DNA of 64,000 nt. Source: Amaurobius ferox (taxonomy: Eukaryota; Arthropoda; Arachnida; Araneae; Amaurobiidae). The stretch spans positions 97,997,068 to 98,061,067 of the forward strand of contig OX578152.1 in assembly GCA_951213105.1 (NCBI GenBank), read 5' to 3'. The notes below the pieces were generated by a model. It made no database searches, was not told the origin of the DNA, and saw nothing but the letters and a program-made list of their open reading frames with translations. Shown here in pieces: positions 46,606-54,078 of the stretch. Position numbers and translations under genes: made by a program. Position 1 is the stretch's first letter, and every line of letters starts with the position of its first letter.

Positions 46606-47958
46606 TCACATCCTTAAAGTATTCAACATTGTGATCTTCTTTTCTGCCATATTGAGTTTGCATCTCTTTCTCTCGATCAAAACAAAGTAAAATACATACT
46701 TCTTATTCTGGGGGCTGCTCTTCAGTCTCCAGTGAAATTCAATCATCAGGTTGCTAACATTTACGTACGGCTCGTGAAAAGATAAGTTGAAGCATATGAT
46801 TGGATAGAGACTTCTGAAGGTTTCATAGTTGATGAGACATCCGGTCTCGGAAGTGAGATTGTTAAGTCCTGCATCTAAGAGAGCAGCGTAGAGTCTCGAA
46901 TAATCTTTTTTCACAAAGTCCATAGTATAGTTGATGTTTGGCACCCTCACGTTATTGACCATAAGCCAGCAATCAATCATGTCTAAGTTATCAAACAGCA
47001 TGTTGTTTTGAGAAAAGTTTTCGTTTCTTTCATCATATTGGGGCACAACGTAAAGGCTCATAACTTCATCAGTCGTGGCGGGTATGTTGCATGATCCGCT
47101 GCTATTTTCTAAAATGTTGGATTTGACTACTCTCGGTTGCCTCCAGTTAAGGTCGATGGATTGGTCCGACAGAATCAATTTTGTAAACTGACCATCAACA
47201 GAAGAATTGAATTTAACATAAGGTAGCCAAAGCGAAAGTTTCTTGACTTGTACTTTATAATTAGGATTTTGTGCATTTGTATACAGCATGTTCTTGTGAC
47301 TGTTTCTTTGAAACTGAAATTTTACGTCAAAGCCTGTAATGACTTTTTCATAATCTTTGAGGAAGCCGAAAATGTATTTGAGTGGTATAAATATGTGCAC
47401 AGACTGACTATCTCGGGTATATATCCATCTTTTGGCAAAACCTTCGTTACGCTCATCATTCACTCTTAAGTTAGCGAAAAAATTTGTTATTGTTGTAGCA
47501 TCGGTGAGGGCACCGTTAAACTTGAACGACCCTCTCTCGGCAGAATCAGAGGTATCTATATAGTAAAACATATTGGTCGCTTCCGAAGTTGTATAATCAG
47601 GTGTGAAGTTAATTAAACCCATAACCTGAAGCATCAAGGATGTTTCATGCACATCTGAATCTATCTCGTATGCACCGACGGTCATGATACTTCTCCTGAG
47701 TAAACCTCCACCATTCACCAATGTCACGTTCTCTTCCCCTACAGAATCTCCGTTTCCTTTTACGACTCTGAGTTCTTGGTGAATATATCCTTTGGAGTAG
47801 AGAATTTTAGCGTTTGTGTCGAGTATGTGAAAGTTATACGTGGCATCTTCACTCGTATCCTGAGTGCTGTGCGTTTCTTTAATTTCTCTGTACTCAAAAC
47901 TTTCTATGTCTCTGATGACGTCTTCTGACGTTTGTTTTAATTCCCAAATATTGTTCAT
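46606..47958 (-). CDS. MCP: major capsid protein (double jelly-roll, hexon-like)
   Basis: 450 residues. The N-terminal pattern is that of Polinton major capsid proteins: a strand (NFHILDTN), a tyrosine-rich strand with a Gln/Glu-Leu-Arg-Val core (about 58-66), then NVTLVNGGGLLRRSIMTVGAYEI (in pieces about 77-100), which corresponds to the 'vtLvNn..hlFsri' segment. Two jelly-roll domains forming pseudo-hexameric trimers of an icosahedral shell are known for the family. Length is within the family range. It is last in the minor capsid - small basic - MCP unit closed by H3. The motif ATATAATAAAG precedes the ATG directly. No break is seen. Confidence 0.85.
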   Translation of the reverse strand: MNNIWELKQTSEDVIRDIESFEYREIKETHSTQDTSEDATYNFHILDTNAKILYSKGYIHQELRVVKGNGDSVGEENVTLVNGGGLLRRSIMTVGAYEIDSDVHETSLMLQVMGLINFTPDYTTSEATNMFYYIDTSDSAERGSFKFNGALTDATTITNFFANLRVNDERNEGFAKRWIYTRDSQSVHIFIPLKYIFGFLKDYEKVITGFDVKFQFQRNSHKNMLYTNAQNPNYKVQVKKLSLWLPYVKFNSSVDGQFTKLILSDQSIDLNWRQPRVVKSNILENSSGSCNIPATTDEVMSLYVVPQYDERNENFSQNNMLFDNLDMIDCWLMVNNVRVPNINYTMDFVKKDYSRLYAALLDAGLNNLTSETGCLINYETFRSLYPIICFNLSFHEPYVNVSNLMIEFHWRLKSSPQNKKYVFYFVLIERKRCKLNMAEKKITMLNTLRM

Positions 47959-47978
47959 CTTTATTATATGCAGTAAAA

Positions 47979-48209
47979 TTATTTTCGCTTCATATTCTTT
48001 GCAAGGATAGCTTCTAATTTATCTTCATTCACTACTTTTAAGCCTGCGCCTCTTCGAATGGATTTATTAAGGATTGACTCCAATTTACTATTCACTGCTT
48101 GCTGCACCTCTTGTTCAACCTCTTTCATAGCTACGTTCAAAAGCTTTCTCCCAAAGAAGCCTCGGCCTTGTATCCTCTTGCTTGCTCCGTAAAGTCTATG
48201 TCTGTTCAT
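47979..48209 (-). CDS. small basic virion-type protein with adenain-like site
   Basis: 76 residues, strongly basic, with a predicted helix in the middle. IQGRG at residues 13-17 fits the adenovirus protease consensus (M/I/L)XGX-G, so the element's own protease may cleave it. Glycine-arginine patches (GRGFFGRK, RRGAG) recall small core or cement proteins of adenoviruses, but I cannot assign a homologue. It lies between the two capsid genes, 24 nt after the penton-like gene and 20 nt before MCP. ACAATAAATG contains its start. Confidence 0.6.
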   Translation of the reverse strand: MNRHRLYGASKRIQGRGFFGRKLLNVAMKEVEQEVQQAVNSKLESILNKSIRRGAGLKVVNEDKLEAILAKNMKRK

Positions 48210-48233
48210 TTATTGTAAGTACAAAAATTTTCT

Positions 48234-48923
48234 TCACTCCACCAACAACCTGTAAAGAACTCTCTGATTATTGAGGTTAATTGGTACACCGTCCTGATTG
48301 GTCAGACGCATCCTGATCCTGTATACGTGGTTACTCTTTGTCTTAAAAAAGATGGGTCTGTCAAAATCTTTAGAGAGCAAACTACCTGGCTCTTGCGCCG
48401 GCGTGAAAGAATGGATAACTTCCGATGCAAATTGGTTCAAATAAGCGCCCTCTATTATATCGCAATGGATATGAATATCATCGACGCTTCTAGAGATGTT
48501 AGCCACGTACTTGGCTTCTTGTTTCACTTCTTCGTAAACCTTTGGTTCAAATCCTAAAATCTCATGAAGCTTACTCTTCGATAAATCAAGCATGTAGTGT
48601 TCTTTCAGTTTTATCACAAATCTCTGTCGAGCGAATATCACGCCAAACTGTATGGGAGGACTTTCGTTCCTGAAGTATGTCGTCATGTAATCGTTTAGCT
48701 CCCCCAGAGTATAATTTCCATCAGGAATAGTTAGATCATGCCAAAGGCTGCCATCGTAGAATGAAAGCTTGTTGTTCTCGTAGGCCTTGCAAATGTTGTA
48801 CCATGAAACCCATAAGGAAAAAGATTGCAAAGCAACCTTCTTGATCTTCAGAGGCGTAGCGTATTCGACAGTAAAGTCTTCTGATTTTGGGTAGTCTTTT
48901 GAGTTTAATATAAGCAGAGTCAT
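48234..48923 (-). CDS. minor capsid protein (penton-like, single jelly-roll)
   Basis: 229 residues matching the pattern of the Polinton minor capsid protein: an N-terminal SKDYP strand, IPDGNYTLGELNDYM (about 67-81), LGFEP, IHCDIIEGAY.N (about 153-164), a SFTPAQEPGSLL segment and a C-terminal RIRMRLTNQDGVPINL (205-220). In the family it forms pentons at capsid vertices. It heads the capsid unit; TATAATAAAATG contains the start, and hairpin H4 separates it from the upstream protease unit. Confidence 0.82.
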   Translation of the reverse strand: MTLLILNSKDYPKSEDFTVEYATPLKIKKVALQSFSLWVSWYNICKAYENNKLSFYDGSLWHDLTIPDGNYTLGELNDYMTTYFRNESPPIQFGVIFARQRFVIKLKEHYMLDLSKSKLHEILGFEPKVYEEVKQEAKYVANISRSVDDIHIHCDIIEGAYLNQFASEVIHSFTPAQEPGSLLSKDFDRPIFFKTKSNHVYRIRMRLTNQDGVPINLNNQRVLYRLLVE

Positions 48924-48942
48924 TTTATTATAAGCATTTTTT

Positions 48943-48974
48943 TTATTTTAATAGGCTTTGACCTATTAAAATAA
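48943..48974. terminator. 3' hairpin H4
   Basis: Stem TTATTTTAATAGG (13 bp), loop CTTTGA, 13 bp beyond the protease stop. Confidence 0.85.
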
Positions 48975-48987
48975 CACGCATGCTTCA

Positions 48988-49488
48988 TTAAAGTAGCACT
49001 TTCTTCTCATTATGATCACTTGGTTCTTGAGTTAGGGAGTACAAGATGTCCCAAGGATGGTGGCCTCTATTTCTCTTTTTTATGTATGCCATACTGAAGT
49101 AGCCACAGCGGTCAGATGTGGGTTTCTGCAGGAAGCTTGAATTGTATCGAACTTCCTTATTTGATGATCTCAGGTAGCGAAATATGTTTGCTGGGATAAT
49201 GACATCCTTTAAAGGAATATTGTTATATTTGTAGTCTCCGAATGAATCAAAATATTCTACAAAATTATTATGTGGATCGTTGTAGTAGGCCACCCAATGA
49301 GTACCAGGCCCTGTCGACAAGTCTAAATTAATTATTCCACTTTCAAACTTTCTCATCTTTTTGGGTAGCATGTCAGATGTGAAGACGCCACGAAACCCTT
49401 TCTCACCATTCATACATTCCTCGATCAGATTGTTCGAGATTCCCAGTTTTGTAGAACGCCTTTCCCCTTTTTTTTCTTTCCCTTGCAA
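48988..49488 (-). CDS. PRO: adenain-like cysteine protease (C5 family); start unresolved
   Basis: It would process virion proteins. In the open frame the catalytic set is H64 (GTHWVAY), D81 (YFDSFG), Q121 and C128 (DRCGYF); the spacings H to acid (17) and Q to C (7) equal those of adenovirus protease. The frame has no ATG before codon 26 (49411-49413), which lies within the conserved N-terminus; it opens after a TAA only 5 codons before a TTG at 49486-49488. It overlaps the preceding small virion gene by 64 nt in the -1 frame, at AAAAAAG. So it is made by -1 frameshifting, by non-AUG initiation, or from the ATG at codon 26, or the A run holds an indel. Hairpin H4 follows. Confidence 0.8.
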   Translation of the reverse strand: MQGKEKKGERRSTKLGISNNLIEECMNGEKGFRGVFTSDMLPKKMRKFESGIINLDLSTGPGTHWVAYYNDPHNNFVEYFDSFGDYKYNNIPLKDVIIPANIFRYLRSSNKEVRYNSSFLQKPTSDRCGYFSMAYIKKRNRGHHPWDILYSLTQEPSDHNEKKVLL

Positions 49489-49808
49489 CCGGATCCGCTC
49501 ACTTTATCCATAATCTTTTTAGCTCCCCATCCAGCTGCCCCCGAAAGAGCACCGGTAGCCAAAGTGGTGAGAATGGGGATAAGAAAAGGCAAGAATCCAC
49601 CATTTTTCTCCAGTTGTGTTTTGCTGATCTTTATGCGTTTGCCCTTCTTTAGTTGCTCGATCTGTGTTTGAGTAAGATATAGATCATGATTTGGCGCCTT
49701 GGAGGTATTGATCTGTAAAGTGACCTCCTCTTTTTTCTTGTGTGCAGTCTTTAACTTGTTGATCTGATGATCACTCAGATGTACTTTTGTTTTAACGTAG
49801 TTACTCAT
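49425..49808 (-). CDS. small hydrophobic-basic virion protein
   Basis: 127 residues. The N-terminal half (VHLSDHQINKLKTAHKKK, then LYLTQTQIEQLKKG) has two 'hl(S/T).qQi.kl' helices. GGFLPFLIPILTTLATGALSG (about 70-90) is a hydrophobic Gly-rich segment, and the C-terminus is a Lys/Gly stretch. The layout is common among Polintons and adintoviruses and has been compared with membrane-active or core proteins of adenoviruses; the exact role is unknown. ATATAATAAATG contains the start. Its 3' end overlaps the protease frame and carries A_AAA_AAG at 49467-49473 in its own frame. Confidence 0.7.
   Translation of the reverse strand: MSNYVKTKVHLSDHQINKLKTAHKKKEEVTLQINTSKAPNHDLYLTQTQIEQLKKGKRIKISKTQLEKNGGFLPFLIPILTTLATGALSGAAGWGAKKIMDKVSGSGCKGKKKKGKGVLQNWESRTI
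49467..49473 (-). promoter_or_regulatory. possible -1 frameshift heptamer A_AAA_AAG
   Basis: Part of an A8 run, in the correct phase of the upstream frame. The nearest stem (CTCGA / TCGAG) begins about 29 nt further on, too far for a classical stimulator, so the signal is weaker than the one at 52367. Confidence 0.4.
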
Positions 49809-49834
49809 TTATTATATGCAGAGAAAAATTTTCG

Positions 49835-50638
49835 CTAGCTCAAAAACTTTGCGTAGTAGCTTTTTACAAAATCATTGGTTAGCTCACCCTTTTTTAAAAG
49901 CGTATCCAACAGAGTAACGATTTTATTGTAGAGCTTTTTACTTTTACTCCCACTACATCTTTTATCCGTCAGCCGCGAAAGCAGCTCCATCCCATCGATA
50001 CCCTCGCCTGTATAATAATGTCCATCCCTGAGTGTTTTGAGTGCTTTTGTATAGTTCCTCATCATTTGAATTTTGTGGTTATACTTGGCCAACTCTTTTC
50101 TTAAATATTCTTTCCTATCTCCATTATCTTCTGTGACGTTCATCCATTCTTTCTTTATAGGCCCTTTTCTAGTTCCGAATTCTTTATTTCTGTCGTTGGC
50201 ACGTTTTATGATTTCATTCAGCTCGCCCTCACTTTTGCTCACTAATTCTGAAGGCAATTCAAAACCCTCTTTTCTGATGAAAGACTCGTCTAGATCCTTA
50301 TTTAAGTTTAAATTATAAATCGTGCGCTCCAAATCTTTTATTCCATATTCTAATTCAGGAATTCTTGTGGATTCTAACGATGGAATGGATATTTCCTGCA
50401 TTACATCCTGAACAGCTTTATGAACAGCTTTCATTTGCTCGTTTCTCGATACTTCCTGCTGAGCCAACTGTTCGGTCACAGGCTTATGAAACTCTGTTAA
50501 CGTTTCTCGAACACCTAATTTGTCTTGAAGCTGCTGCTCGTTTTTTCTTCTGAGATCTTTTTGTAACTCACCCAATCTTTTTTGGGCTAGTATCTGCCCC
50601 TTTATCTTTTCGATGCGTTCCTTCTCTAATTGATTCAT
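49835..50638 (-). CDS. coiled-coil virion-associated protein
   Basis: 267 residues. Residues 1-120 are charged and heptad-like (long coiled coil). The C-terminal part has YYTGEGIDGMELLSRL (about 207-222) and a KKLYNKIVTLLDTLLKKGEL segment, the pattern of a protein that recurs in Polintons next to the protease and capsid genes. The role is not established; scaffold or core is a guess. It is the first gene of the minus-strand unit and is divergent from the ATPase. GTAATAAAG touches its ATG. Confidence 0.65.
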   Translation of the reverse strand: MNQLEKERIEKIKGQILAQKRLGELQKDLRRKNEQQLQDKLGVRETLTEFHKPVTEQLAQQEVSRNEQMKAVHKAVQDVMQEISIPSLESTRIPELEYGIKDLERTIYNLNLNKDLDESFIRKEGFELPSELVSKSEGELNEIIKRANDRNKEFGTRKGPIKKEWMNVTEDNGDRKEYLRKELAKYNHKIQMMRNYTKALKTLRDGHYYTGEGIDGMELLSRLTDKRCSGSKSKKLYNKIVTLLDTLLKKGELTNDFVKSYYAKFLS

Positions 50639-50740
50639 CTTTATTACTTGACAAATAAATGTTTGCCTTAAAGTAAATGTTTTTGCTTTAAAGCAAATAT
50701 TTTTGCCTTAAAGTAAATGTTTTTCACCCTAAATAAAGAT
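50639..50740. promoter_or_regulatory. divergent promoter region with 20-bp repeats
   Basis: Between the divergent coiled-coil and ATPase genes lie three tandem units like AAATGTTTTTGCCTTAAAGT (from about 50657), including the palindrome TTTGCTTTAAAGCAAA. AATAAA-type start motifs face both ways (GTAATAAAG leftwards, CTAAATAAAG rightwards). Confidence 0.6.
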
Positions 50741-51490
50741 ATGATTCGAATAAAGAATTACACGCAACCTGAAGAGTTTGCATATGCTGATCAGCATCCT
50801 CTGCTACCCAAACATCCCTTCAGACTCTTAATAACCGGACCCTCAGGGTGTGGTAAAACAAACTTGCTTCTTAACTTCATCTACGATTGGTTGAAGTTTG
50901 ACAATCTCTACGTATGTGCTAAAGACATCTTTGAGCCCAAGTATTCATCTCTACAAGAAACATACACGCAGTTTAATGATATAGAGGAAGATGATATTCT
51001 AAACCTTAAAAAAGTTAAGAAGGCTGATAAAGAAAAATTTTTAGAAATGTTTCACAAGTTCAAGAAGGAAACATTATTCACGTCAGAGTTGAGCGATTTC
51101 ATAACAGTGGATGAACTTGATCCTAGCGTTAAGAATCTAGTTGTATTCGATGACTGCGTGACTGAAAAGAAGCAAAAAGTCATAGAGGACCTATTCATAA
51201 GAGGTAGAAAGAAAAATGCGTCCATCATCTATATATCTCAATCATATTACTCAACACCCATCAACATACGCAAGAACTGTAACTACTTTATCTTCTTTCA
51301 ACTCCAACCAAGAGAGGTTAAACAAATCCTGCGAGAAATCGATGGTAGTCTCACCAGCGGGGAGTTCAATAGTATGTACAAAACGTGTGTCACGAAACCT
51401 CATAATTTTTTTATGCTTGATTTAGTTAACCCTGAAATGAGGTATAGGAAATGTTTTGATCCTTTAAATAAAACATGGAACAAAAATTAG
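50741..51490 (+). CDS. ATP: A32/FtsK-HerA-like packaging ATPase
   Basis: 249 residues from the ATG at 50741, which I prefer to the in-frame ATG at 50717 because the motif CTAAATAAAG ends 2 nt before it. Walker A GPSGCGKT is at residues 33-40, Walker B LVVFDD at 133-138, and the sensor-like YISQS at 164-168. The family pumps viral DNA into capsids. It is the first of a four-gene plus-strand unit (ATPase, membrane protein, PLA2/zinc ribbon, integrase) closed by H5, and overlaps the next gene by 16 nt. No damage seen. Confidence 0.88.
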   Translation: MIRIKNYTQPEEFAYADQHPLLPKHPFRLLITGPSGCGKTNLLLNFIYDWLKFDNLYVCAKDIFEPKYSSLQETYTQFNDIEEDDILNLKKVKKADKEKFLEMFHKFKKETLFTSELSDFITVDELDPSVKNLVVFDDCVTEKKQKVIEDLFIRGRKKNASIIYISQSYYSTPINIRKNCNYFIFFQLQPREVKQILREIDGSLTSGEFNSMYKTCVTKPHNFFMLDLVNPEMRYRKCFDPLNKTWNKN

Positions 51491-51855
51491 AGTCATGGTT
51501 GTACGTATACAGAAAGAGCTACAAATTCTACAGTGATGTTAGTCTGTCTCTGACAGTTGCCAAGTTCTTGTTTGGTACTTCGAGTTTGACTGCTTTCGCT
51601 CTACTTCCCCTAGCATCCTTGAGCATCGTGGTCAGTGTCATAGAGATTATTGATAAATCCTTGCATATCTCAGAACGGAAAGAAGAATACAAGTTTACCT
51701 ACAAGTTTTATAAGTCTTTACTCAATTCCTTGAGAGCAAAGACTGTTTCGGAGGAGGAGGCTTTGATTAAAGAGCAAGAATTTATAAAGGACTTGCAGTA
51801 CTTCCCCATGGAAAAATATTTGAAGAAGAAAGGTTTGAACGGGTACGAAAAATAA
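51475..51855 (+). CDS. small membrane protein of Polinton type
   Basis: 126 residues with one long or two closely spaced hydrophobic stretches (about 24-60, rich in Leu, Ala, Ser), followed by a charged helical part ending FPMEKYLKKKGLNGYEK. Position between the ATPase and PLA2 genes suggests a virion or packaging role, but no family name comes to mind. TTTAAATAAAAC lies directly before the ATG, inside the ATPase 3' end. Confidence 0.6.
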   Translation: MEQKLESWLYVYRKSYKFYSDVSLSLTVAKFLFGTSSLTAFALLPLASLSIVVSVIEIIDKSLHISERKEEYKFTYKFYKSLLNSLRAKTVSEEEALIKEQEFIKDLQYFPMEKYLKKKGLNGYEK

Positions 51856-51872
51856 TTTTACATTCTTAATAA

Positions 51873-52388
51873 ATGAGCAAACACGATACAAAAAAGAAGA
51901 TTAAAGGTGGAGATTTAGTCGGTTGGATGCAAGATAAGCTCAATCCACCAGAAATGCACCTTCCTGGTTATCAGTACTGTGGACCTTTTACAAAGCTTTC
52001 TAAAAGATTGACTAGAGGGGATCCAGGAGTTAACAGAGTAGATAAAGCATGCAAGAAGCATGACATAGCATACAGTCAAACAAAAGACACTAGACAGAGA
52101 CATGTTGCAGATGAAGAGCTTTTAAAGGATCTAGCCACCATTGAAAACCCAAACAGCGGATTTTATCCACTCGGAGAAAAACAAGCAAGGGTTGTGATCC
52201 GACCAATCATAAAAACCAAAAAAGTTTTTGGACTGGGTTCTATTGTGACATACTGCTTGATTTGTAAAAAGAAGACAGGCACACTAAAGGTTGAAAATTC
52301 GGTGACAAGCAACGGAAGGCCTGTTATGAAAGGTGAATGTGAAAAGTGTGGGTCAAGGAAAAGTTCTTTTTTAAAGTTGACGGGGTAA
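51873..52388 (+). CDS. parvovirus-type PLA2 domain joined to a CxxC zinc ribbon
   Basis: 171 residues. YCGPFTKL (35-42) corresponds to the calcium loop and DKACKKHDIAYS (57-68) holds the His-Asp pair (H63, D64) of phospholipase A2; ADEELL follows, as in the parvovirus VP1 unique region, where the enzyme opens endosomal membranes. The C-terminal part has C128-x2-C131 and C156-x2-C159 around NGRPVMKG, the pattern of the DUF5679 zinc ribbon. TTAATAAATG contains the start. The last 49 nt overlap the integrase frame and carry the slippery site TTTTTTA, so the protein may also be made as a longer -1 frameshift product with integrase. Confidence 0.8.
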   Translation: MSKHDTKKKIKGGDLVGWMQDKLNPPEMHLPGYQYCGPFTKLSKRLTRGDPGVNRVDKACKKHDIAYSQTKDTRQRHVADEELLKDLATIENPNSGFYPLGEKQARVVIRPIIKTKKVFGLGSIVTYCLICKKKTGTLKVENSVTSNGRPVMKGECEKCGSRKSSFLKLTG

Positions 52389-53413
52389 CTCAGAACACCC
52401 CTAAACTGAGAGCTGTGTACTATGATCCTGAAACTGGATATTGCGGCATCACGGAGCTTGAGAGGAAGGTGCATGTTCCTAGAAAGGACATCGAAGAGTT
52501 CTTACACCAGCAAGATGTTTACACCAAACATAAACCACTTATCCGTAAATTCAAAAGGAGGAGAACTTACGTTTCACACATTGATGACCAATGGCAAGCA
52601 GACTTGTTATTTTTAAAGCCATTATCAAGTTCTAATGATGGCAAAAACTACTTACTAACAGTCATAGACATTTTTAGCAAATATGGTTGGGCTATACCAG
52701 TTCGCAGGAAAACGGGTGAGGAAGTTACTATGGCGTTTAAAAAGATCTTTAAGGAAAGAATTCCTGAAAAAATTCAGACAGACAAAGGGACCGAGTTTAT
52801 TAACAAAGAGACGCAACAACTGTTTAAAGAGAATAATATTCACTGGTTTACTACTGAAAACGTCGAAATCAAATGCTCCGTTGTGGAGCGTTTTAACAGA
52901 ACTTTAAACGGTAAAATTAGGAAATACTTAGCGGCTAACAATACAAATAGATACGTAGATGTCTTGGATCAATTTGTGAAGAATTACAACAACTCATACC
53001 ACAGAAGTATCAGAATGACACCCTCTGAAGCCAGTCTAGAAGAAAACAGTGGCGATGTGTATCACAATTTGTTTAAAGAAAAGGTCATACATAAACCCAA
53101 ATACCAGGTAGGAGATAAAGTAAGAATATCAATATATAAGTCTACCTTCAGAAGGGGTTATCAAGCAACTTTTACAGAAGAAATATTCGTCATTTCTGAA
53201 GTGTTAGAAACCGACCCAATCACTTATAGAGTAAAGGACTCAAACAATGAAGAGGTGAAAGGTACCTTTTATGATAATGAACTGGTGAAGTATGATAAGA
53301 AAGACGATGTGTATAAGATTGAGAAAATAATCAGAAAGAAAGGGGACAAGTATCTAGTGAAATGGTTAGGCTATCCTGAGACCAGTTGGATCCATAAAAA
53401 CGATCTTCTTTAA
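52340..53413 (+). CDS. INT: retrovirus-like integrase with chromodomain; likely -1 frameshift expression
   Basis: The frame opens at 52340 after a TGA; counted from a GTG at 52346 it has 355 codons. Catalytic residues are D86 (QADLLF), D146 (QTDKGTEF) and E181 (VVERFNRT). An N-terminal AVYYDPETGYCG segment is present, so the domain is complete, and a chromodomain ends the protein (323-355, with YLVKWLGY and W347). In Polintons the enzyme inserts the linear DNA with 6-bp duplications. There is no in-frame ATG until after residue 120. The frame is -1 to the PLA2/zinc-ribbon gene, which ends 48 nt downstream of the opening, and a slippery heptamer with a possible pseudoknot lies in the overlap. 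Non-AUG start, splicing or a homopolymer indel are the alternatives. Confidence 0.88.
52367..52410 (+). promoter_or_regulatory. candidate -1 programmed frameshift signal (slippery site plus pseudoknot)
   Basis: T_TTT_TTA at 52367-52373 is in the right phase of the PLA2 frame. After an 8-nt spacer, GGGGT (52382-52386) can pair with ACCCC (52397-52401), and CTCAG (52389-52393) with CTGAG (52406-52410). The pairs interleave, as in an H-type pseudoknot: stems of 5 bp each, loops of 2, 3 and 4 nt. The zero-frame stop TAA (52386-52388) lies within it. Confidence 0.65.
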
Positions 53414-53417
53414 ATTT

Positions 53418-53448
53418 ATTTTTAATAGCTGTCAAAGCTATTAAAAAT
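53418..53448. terminator. 3' hairpin H5 between converging genes
   Basis: Stem ATTTTTAATAGCT (13 bp), loop GTCAA. It begins 5 nt after the integrase stop and lies 32 nt before the end of the converging zinc-ribbon gene. Confidence 0.85.
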
Positions 53449-53479
53449 TCACGTCCTCACCACACCTAGTTGAACTTTC

Positions 53480-53971
53480 CTAGTAAGCCCATTTTAAAGC
53501 ATTGAAAATGACTCTACAGATTTCTTCATTTTGGGTAAGCGTTTTCTTCATTTTAGGCAACTTAAGTGGGGTCTGATAACCCCTTTTCCGGAGCAAATGA
53601 AATAGAATGTATTCTTTGCTGATTAGGTTTTTTCGCTCTGGGAACATCTCTTCATATTTATGGCTAAAAGAACAAAAGTCTTCCAATAGCTCTTCTTCAA
53701 AAGGAATGTGGTACTCAGTGAGCCATGCAGATAGAGTTTTCATTCGATGTTTTCGCCTCTCTTGGATCTGCTTGTTTCTATAAAGATCGAGCAGATCAAT
53801 AGGAGGCTCATTGGGATTATACCTCAGCTCCTCACCACATGTTGTGCAAACATACCAGCCATCATCATTTTTTCTCACATCTTCATGCTCACATTCTCGA
53901 GCTCCTCCGTCTGATGCAACTTTCATGTCTAGACCTAGCATTCTTATTACTTCGAACACTTCCTTCATCAT
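53480..53971 (-). CDS. VLTF3/TFIIB-like zinc-ribbon transcription factor
   Basis: 163 residues. A zinc ribbon is formed by C27-x-H29 and C42-x2-C45 (DGWYVCTTCGEEL). The rest (about 80-132, IPFEEELLEDFCSF then PERKNLISKEYILFHLL) has the pattern of the late transcription factor VLTF3 of large DNA viruses and of cyclin-fold TFIIB-like proteins. In poxviruses VLTF3 is needed for late genes with TAAAT(G) promoters, which fits the start motifs of this element's virion genes. Its own start has TATAATAAAT just before ATG. Assignment rests on pattern only. Confidence 0.6.
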   Translation of the reverse strand: MMKEVFEVIRMLGLDMKVASDGGARECEHEDVRKNDDGWYVCTTCGEELRYNPNEPPIDLLDLYRNKQIQERRKHRMKTLSAWLTEYHIPFEEELLEDFCSFSHKYEEMFPERKNLISKEYILFHLLRKRGYQTPLKLPKMKKTLTQNEEICRVIFNALKWAY

Positions 53972-54010
53972 ATTTATTATAGTAAGTCTTCCTTTTAACT
54001 GCTTTTAAAT

Positions 54011-54070
54011 TTGATGGTACCCCTTCGATATTTTAAGCATTTAAAGAAACACATTTAGTATATAAATAGA
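54011..54070 (+). promoter_or_regulatory. right-class promoter block E1
   Basis: CTTCGATATTTTAAGCATTT, then AAAGAAACACATTTAG and TATATAAA (54059-54066), 12 nt before the ATG at 54079. Shares 'tttgatggtaccccttcga' with E3. Confidence 0.7.
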
Positions 54071-54078
54071 AGAAGAAC

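Noticed and set aside
44331..53971. Reading the AATAAA motifs only as host poly(A) signals
   Set aside because: They also stand at the heads of units with no upstream gene on that strand, and their distance to the ATG is nearly constant; poly(A) use of some of them remains possible.
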